Source of the DNA: Phycomyces nitens
Lineage: Eukaryota > Mucoromycota > Mucoromycetes > Mucorales > Phycomycetaceae
DNA: 64,000 nucleotides
NCBI GenBank assembly: GCA_022702545.1
Contig: JAHRBC010000001.1
Coordinates: 6,262,001 to 6,326,000 of the forward strand
Direction of reading: 5' to 3'
The position numbers were made by a program, and so were the translations under genes. Every line of letters starts with the position of its first letter. Position 1 is the stretch's first letter. This document shows positions 58,202-64,000 of this stretch, in pieces. Under the pieces are notes generated by a model that worked only from the letters and a program-made list of their open reading frames with translations, ran no database searches and was not told where the DNA came from.

Positions 58202-59214
58202 TGACGCGTGTTGAGTTTGTTGTGAGTGAAAACGAGTCAGAAAAAATATAGTAAATTGAATACCTCACGTTGACAATAACGAGGGTGCGATAAAGAATGA
58301 ATATAACGGGGGTAGAACCGCAATTCAAAGACAGCAAGAGGACAAAAGAAGAGAAAATGAAGAAATAGACAGAGATATATGAACTTCGCTTGGGACAGTT
58401 AGATATATTCTTGACAGCAATGGAAACAGGGAGGAAGAGATATAATAGGAGAGGGGAACTAGATAATTTCACTCAGGACAATTATTAAAGTTGACAGCAA
58501 GGTATTGGGAAGATACAGATTTGGACGGAAAAGGGAATTGGATGAAAAGAAAAATCAATCTTGGCACGAAGTATGTTTAGGAATTTCTATACAAGACAAT
58601 TCACTAATTCAGGGACGGAAAATAAGAGAGAGATAACTGATAATTTTATTGATTGAATTTTTAGTCTCTTATATAGACTTCGTAAAATATTACTTTGTAG
58701 ATAATTATGAATTGATTAATAATGGATTATAGAAAATGGGTGTGAGAACGAAAAATAGAACAGTAATATGAGATAATGGATACGGATAATGAGAGATTGT
58801 GTAAAATGTAAAATGATAAGACAAGACAGAGATATGAAAATATGAGAAAACAAGATGTGCAGTAAGGATGATAATGTAAAAATGGGTGACAATAATGATA
58901 AAGAAAATATAGATATGTGAGAAAAATGTAGAGTGAAGATAAGGATAAATGCGCACAGACAGGAACATGGGGAAAGAGAAAATGAGATAGATGACAAAAG
59001 GTGGACACAAGAATGATAATTGAAATGCAGATAATGGGAGATAAAGATGGAAGTGTAAAGAGGTATATGGGTAAAAAGTGACTTGCGATGCGATATGAGT
59101 GACGTCGCCATATTGACTGGACACGACGTCACTCTTTCTGGCAAGGCAGTCTGGAAAAGGATGACGTTGCTTGCGAAAGTGGGCGAAGCTGGAAAAACTA
59201 CAACACCCGTGTCA
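58202..59214 (+). repeat. Family-U LTR, copy U3
   Basis: 1013 bp, same ends as U2, AGTG on both sides (58198-58201 and 59215-59218). It ends exactly 10 bp before tRNA-Ser. No element-internal genes lie between U2 and U3, so these are solo LTRs stacked in tandem. Confidence 0.75.
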
Positions 59215-59224
59215 AGTGTCAGTA

Positions 59225-59306
59225 GTCGCTTTGGCGGAGTGGTTAACGCGGTGCCCTGCTAAGGCATTGTCCTTTGGACGCGCAGGTTCGAATCCTGCAG
59301 GCGACG
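59225..59306 (+). tRNA. trnS-GCT: tRNA-Ser (anticodon GCT)
   Basis: The 82-nt gene has acceptor arms GTCGCTT and AGGCGAC pairing (one G-T), anticodon loop CTGCTAA giving GCT, a long variable arm (TTGTCCTTTGGACG) as in class II tRNAs, T-arm GGTTCGAATCC, discriminator G, and the Pol III terminator TTTTTT at 59308-59313. No intron. Confidence 0.95.
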
Positions 59307-59339
59307 ATTTTTTGGCACTCCAATCTTATCAGATTGGTG

Positions 59340-59856
59340 TGTCAGATTGTCGTTTTGGATCTGGGTTGTTCTTCCAATGCTATAACACAGCCAATATTGG
59401 TCAAACCCACTGGGAATTGTAAACGAGGATAAAAGAGTAAAAAGAGGATAGAAGATAGATACTTTTTATTCAATGAAATATTGTCCTCTTTTATATCTTT
59501 TCTAAACCCACTCAGCCATCATAAATGTCTGTTTCGGTTTCTAATCTACTTTTGTTATAACTAATGTCTTCTAGGTCTTCAGAGAGCAAAAGGGAATCAA
59601 TTCGGTCGTCGTTCTCAAAAGAGAACTCTGTGTAATTGTCATCCTGATTGGCTGACATTAATTCAGGCACGACAAGATGTCGTTCCTGATCTGGGATGGT
59701 CTTCCTTTTACTATAACAAAGCCAAAAGGTCAATCCCACTGGGGAAACAGGAGTATATGTAAAATCAAAGAGAGGATAAAATGTCAGAGTTGACATTGGC
59801 AACCAAAATTGGCTCTTGATAGTGTTGTAGCGGCGCCTTTACCCTTAGCCACAACA
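59340..59856 (-). repeat. Retro-3 3' LTR
   Basis: On the minus strand it starts TGTTGTGGC directly after the integrase stop and a CCCGGGGA purine tract, and ends AACGACAATCTGACA at 59340. Length is 517 bp. The part 59671-59760 matches the Retro-0 LTR end and spans the empty site of the solo LTR nested there. It ends 33 bp beyond the 3' end of tRNA-Ser. Confidence 0.7.
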
Positions 59857-59865
59857 TCCCCGGGT

Positions 59866-60854
59866 TTAAATGCGAGTGTCCTCAGTCGCAGAAGGAGAGG
59901 AAGGGTGGAAAGGCTTGAGCCGGTGCACATGAACGTTGTGGAGAGTTCTTTGGGTCGACGTGTGGAGGGCAAGCAGAGAGCAACGGTCCCCAGAGACCAG
60001 AGTGACACGATAAGGCCCTTTCCAGGCACGAGTGAGTTTTGCTGACCTCTTTGTTCTTGACAGCGGTTTGGTGAATAGCAGGACCTCTTGTCCAACCTGG
60101 AATGAGGGCGAGCGCCTGAGCTGGTTGATGAGTAGAGCATTGGCGGCGTGGGCTTGCAAGTTGGTCAAACGGACCAGGTCCAGGGCAGCAGAGAGGGAAG
60201 CCTTGATAGTGGACGCGTAATCTGTTGTAGACACTTCTTGAGGCAAAGGGAGGACCAAGGCAGGGGTTCTTGACTCGCAACCATGGACAAGGAAGAAGGG
60301 GGTGAAGAGGGTAACCGCGTGAACTGACGAGTTATACGCGAGTTGTAGCAGTCCCAAGTGGTGGTCCCATGTGGTGTGGATGGTGGCTTGATCGAGGAAG
60401 GAAACAATCATGTTTCGGAGCATGGCCATGAACTGTTCCACACCTCCATTGGATTGCAGGTGGTATGCTGGCACAAACCTTTGAGAGATCCTGAGTTGGG
60501 AGGCAAGGGTTTGGAGGAGGCCCGACGAGAATGGCTGTCCATTATCTGAGTGGATCAGGCGAGGAAGGCCGTGTTCCGCGAAGACCTTAAAGCAGAGGGC
60601 TGCAATGACGACGGACTCATGCAAGCTTGTGATCGGGACAAGAATCACATACCAAGAGAATAGGCACTGGACAACGAGGATATACTTGTGTTCTTGTATA
60701 CTGAGAGGCAGAGGTCCAAACACATCTATAGCGATGGTATCAAATGGAGCCAAGGCGGGGTCCTGGGAGATGGCTTCCGTGTGACCTAGAGTGAGACGTG
60801 GTGACTTTGATTCTTGACAGATTCGGCAACTCAAGACTTTCTGTGTGACCCAAG
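59866..60854 (-). pseudogene. pol: Retro-3 integrase, N-terminally cut by X2
   Basis: The open frame reads through the X2 border. The element-derived part starts with HHSAWVTQKVLSCRICQ, which keeps the second half of the integrase zinc site (CRIC). The core has acidic residues in TIAIDVFGP, LIHSDNGQPF and SNGGVEQF. The C-terminal part has KLTRAWKGPYRV and ends TEDTRI just before the LTR. No chromodomain. RT and gag should lie beyond X2, outside the window. Related in lifestyle to Retro-0, since both lie just 3' of a tRNA gene. Confidence 0.85.
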
Positions 60855-61256
60855 CACTATGGTGGAAAAAACGGTAGCTAACTACCGTTTTGGTAGCATT
60901 ACTACCGTTTTTTCCCACCAAAAAAAACGGTAGTAAAGACTCTGTATAAGGCGATTTTGGTAGCTGTTACCATTTTTTTAGTGCGAAAAAAAAGGGTAGT
61001 TATGAGGCAGGAATAGGCACAGCTACCGTTTTTTTATCCAACCAAAATCGTTTCTTTATATACTATAGCTTCTCTTTTATATTACTTTATACACTAGCAC
61101 CCATTCTTTTTTTACTGCCATTTATTTGAAATAATGATTTATTTTTTATTATAATTTTGATTTATTTCAAATAATATTAAAATATATATAATAATAATAT
61201 TGAAACATACCAAAAGCAAATACTATTTAATATTATAAAACGTATATGGTACAAAC

Positions 61257-61915
61257 CTTTTACTCAAGCTATACACAATGCCAACAACATGTTGTTATGA
61301 CTTGGATAGCCTTTGGTCTTCATCGATTGCTATAAAAATATTGTGGTCAGAGAATGAAGCAATCAAATAAACCAAGCATATTGTTTTGGGTAGCATACCA
61401 GTATATATTGTGCTTGTTAATCAGCGTGCCAAGCATCTTGTTGTGGATCACTGTCATGACTTGGAAGACCTTTGGTCTTCATCAATTGCTATAAAGATAT
61501 CGTGGTCAGAGAATGAAGCAATCAAATAAACCGAGCCTATTATTTTGGATAGCATACCAGTATATATCGTGCTTGTTAATCGGTGTGCCGAGCATCTTGT
61601 TGTGGATCATTTTCATGACTTGGATGGCCTTTGGTCTTCATCAATTGCTATAAAAATATTGTGGTCAGAGAATGAAGTAATCAAATAAACCGAGCCTATT
61701 ATTTTGGATAGCATACCAGTATATGTTGTGCTTGTCAATCTGCGTGCCGAGCATCTTGTTGTGGATCACTGTCGTGACTTGGATGGTCTTTGGTCTTCAT
61801 CAATTGCTATAAGAATATTGTGGTCAGAGAATGAAGCAATCAAATAAACCGAGCATATTGTTTTGGATGGCATACCAGTATATATTGTGCTTGTTAATCG
61901 GCGTGCCAAGCATCT
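61257..61915 (-). repeat. X2 tandem exon-intron-like array (4 units)
   Basis: On the minus strand, exon-like blocks: 61915-61876 (40 nt), 61806-61717, 61647-61558, 61488-61399 (90 nt each), 61329-61257 (73). Each is bounded by TATAG or TCAAG before and GTATGC (GTTTGT for the last) after. Intron-like spacers are about 69 nt and contain ATTGCTTCATTCTCTGACCA. The 90-nt block has stops in all frames, so it is probably non-coding. X1 has one unit fewer. Confidence 0.55.
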
Positions 61916-61917
61916 CT

Positions 61918-62825
61918 TGAATTAATGTCACTATATGAAGCATACAAATGTAAATACTAGATACGGTAGAAGGAGAATAGAGAATGCACAATATGATTAA
62001 TTAAAGAGTGTACACATATTATAATATTCTTACCATAAAAAAGATATTGCTGTAAAGTCAACTCATAAGATTTAAAACTTATTCAAATATAATGGTAGTT
62101 GGCAGAATAAGTACATCATTAAGAAAACAATATGTATATTCTACAGAGATTCCCAGGTGGGGAGGTGGGGAACGACAAACTTTGGCGTAATATAGCTATA
62201 AAAAATTTTCACCTTTTTTTAGTGCGTGAAAAAATATGAGATGAGTGTTTCATTCCTTGATTAAAGATAGCAGAGCTAAAGATGTGGTATACAAGATTCC
62301 AATCGGATGTTTATCCCATTGACAACCTTATATAATGGAGGGTCATTTAGTTTTACTTCAAAGAAGTAGAGCAAAGCAAAGAAAAGAAATATAAACTAAC
62401 CTCGGCGTAATACAGCTCTATAAAAAAAATTCATTTTTTTTGGTGTTTGAAAACGGGCGAGATGTGTGTTTCATTCCTAGATTAAAAACAACAGAGCTGA
62501 AGATGTGGTATACAAAATTCCAATCGGGCATTTATTAAGGTGGCAATCTTACGTGATGGAGAGTTATTTGATTTTATTTCAAAGGAGAGGTCCAAAGCAA
62601 TGATAAAACAGGTAAAGGAAAAGAGGAAAAGAAAAAGTGCGCTAAAACATATACTAAAAATATGAGAGAACCAATAAGAGCAGCCTAAAGAATATTAAAG
62701 CCCTAGTCTGTTTCTCTTTGATGAAGGCTCATTGCTTATTCCTAGTGGTGTAAACCTATATCAAATAGTAGAAATATTATATTAATATTAGATTGAGAAT
62801 AGATGAGCAACAAAGAAGCTCTAAC
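61918..62825. other. X2 non-coding region with empty insertion sites
   Basis: No ORF supported. It carries the unoccupied target of A (GATATTGCTG, near 62045) and of Y (CCAATAAGAGCAGCC, 62671-62685). Several GTAAG/GTTAG donor-like motifs occur on the minus strand (62035, 62400), so the spliced unit may extend through here toward the accessory gene. Confidence 0.55.
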
Positions 62826-63732
62826 TTACAGTACATCTGTCATGATTGGTGAATCAGCCTCGTCATCAGTTTGAAACACCTCATCTTCTGAAAGAAAAGA
62901 ACTGCTTGCTCTTTCCTGCTATAACATAATAAAAATATTATATTAATTATAATGCATGTTCAAATGTTTGCTAATTAATAAACTTGCCTGGCTGTTCTCT
63001 GCCATTTTTCTCTTACGAGTCTGGTTTGCACTCTTAAAGGTGTCTCGGAGAAGATTCTTGGCACACCACATTCTTTTGCACTTGTAAATGTGGAGGCCAA
63101 TTTGTCTTGCCCGTCTTTCGAGTAGCAACATGTAGTATTCCTGCTGGCTCCCAGGAATACTTTTCCATGTCTTGGTAGTTACAGGAAAGTCCTTGTCAAT
63201 CAGATCGCTTTTGATGGAGCGAGCCAGTGACTTGAGCTGTAGGCGCTTTGTTGTTACCACATATTCTGGCATAGGGAAGAATTGGGGTAAAATTTGTCCT
63301 TCTGGGATCTCTTTGCACTGTGCTTCCCAGTCTTGATGATGGAGCATTTGAAGAAGCATGTTGTATCGCTTGGTATCATCCTTCCCTTTGAACTCCCCAC
63401 TTGTATCAATCAGTCGTTTTCCAAGCAGGTCAGGATATTCAGTCAATTGAGCCCTTTTTACAGACTCGGTTACCCGTTCAAGAGCTAGCAAAAAAAAGCA
63501 TATATATATATAAATATTAATAAAACGATTGTATATAATTAAGAAATAAATAAATCTTACCACTTTGCTCCACAATACTCTGTTGCATTGTGTTTAGTTC
63601 TTCATCATTGATCATTGGAGCAAATTGTTTGCTAAACTGATCTTGAAGAGTATGCAGCATTTGCTTTATTTCAGCAACATCGCGCTCAACTTTTCTGACC
63701 GAGTTGATGAGTGTAGTGTTCATATCAGACAT
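62826..63732 (-). CDS. X2 accessory protein (253 aa, three exons)
   Basis: Exons 63732-63561, 63484-62988 and 62918-62826 join to 762 nt. The last intron uses a GC donor (GCAAGT) and TATAG acceptor; X1 has the same donor. Residues 1-55 form a likely coiled coil (VRKVERDVAEIKQMLHTLQ). The centre (about 60-215) is basic and unrecognised (RLIDTSGEFKGK..., RARQIGLHIYKCKRMW). The end is acidic (SEDEVFQTDDE). The plan coiled coil, basic core, acidic SEDE-type tail is that of the A-D accessory proteins, though no clear sequence match is seen. It is transcribed away from the rest of X2 outside the window. Function unknown. Confidence 0.78.
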
Positions 63733-64000
63733 ATTTTGACGATGAATTTGTAAGAGGATAATAAATATTGTACCTTATGTCATGCTCGCACATTTATATA
63801 TCTACTTAAATTTATTATTATTTCGGTGTCTTGGAAAATATGATATAATATTATGACTTACAAGACATGGCTAGGATTACCAAGGCACCTGTCATGACAG
63901 TGATAGATTGTCTTATCCAAATTAAGGCTGTCAATAAAAATGACGTTTGTGCCTAATTTGGTAAATGATCAGATTCTAATGACGTTTAAACTTCATATAA
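63733..64000. other. X2 region upstream of the accessory gene
   Basis: 268 bp, AT-rich, presumably the promoter side of the accessory gene and possibly of a divergent transposase beyond the window. No feature recognised. Confidence 0.4.

Larger units (their letters stand above)
60855..64000. mobile_element. Element X2: second copy of X, running off the window
   Basis: It begins CACTATGGTGGAAAA (60855) inside Retro-3 integrase and is colinear with X1 (3485-4519, 18187-18816, 40528-40950). It has no insertion at the A site (near 62045) or the Y site (62675). It keeps an intact accessory gene at 63732-62826. The right end and transposase lie beyond the window. Confidence 0.85.

Noticed and set aside
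59770..59825. A plus-strand TGTCAGAGTTGACATTGGC stretch as another solo LTR start within the Retro-3 LTR
   Set aside because: Only about 42 bp resemble the solo LTR at 2017, with no matching end or target duplication; may be shared LTR sequence or a coincidence of inverted motifs.

Overview
This window reads as accessory, transposon-built DNA of a fungus, most probably an early-diverging (Mucoromycota-type) one. The support is AT-rich DNA, many short GT-AG introns, chromodomain Ty3/gypsy retroelements, and Tnp2-like and Plavaka-like DNA transposases. The organism call is inference. I see no ordinary host protein gene. The only non-transposon genes are two tRNA genes, tRNA-Pro(AGG) at 2518-2589 (minus) and tRNA-Ser(GCT) at 59225-59306 (plus), and both are packed against LTR elements.

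Layout. 1-2478: 3' part of a gypsy element (Retro-0) with its 3' LTR, which carries a nested solo LTR. Then come tRNA-Pro and a solo LTR (family U, 2600-3422). 3485-44249: one CACTA-ended element (X1, about 3.8 kb natively) blown up to 40.8 kb by nested insertions. Element A (4520-18183) sits in X1 and itself holds element B (5677-12524). Element Y (18817-40525, Plavaka-like) sits in X1 and itself holds Retro-1 (19517-25073), element C (26502-32861) and Retro-2 (35078-40358). A 1.57-kb non-autonomous CACTA element (42064-43631) sits near the right end of X1. 44251-55823: element D, interrupted by Retro-4 (49423-54429). 56483-59214: tandem family-U LTRs, then tRNA-Ser, then Retro-3 (3' LTR and integrase, minus strand), which is cut at 60855 by a second X copy (X2) running off the window. 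X2 is uninterrupted where X1 is broken by A and Y, so it supplies the empty sites that prove those borders.

How the genes work together. A, B, C and D form one family of CACTG-ended elements of about 6.4-6.8 kb. Each carries (1) a four-exon Tnp2-like transposase of about 960 aa, (2) a convergent four-exon accessory gene of 305-350 aa whose second exon is exactly 306 nt in all four copies, and (3) between the accessory gene and the far terminus, an array of 40-80-nt exon-like blocks bounded by GT...AG. Similar arrays are found in X (as 90-nt exon plus about 69-nt intron tandem units) and in the 1.57-kb non-autonomous element. I recognise no function for the accessory protein or the micro-exon arrays; they are the best candidates here for an undescribed system. 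Element C looks intact. A is intact apart from the B insertion. B and D carry frameshifts and D also carries Retro-4.

Limits: exon borders, repeat ends and spliced lengths were worked out by eye from the sequence, and no alignment or database search was run. Family names rest on recognisable motifs.
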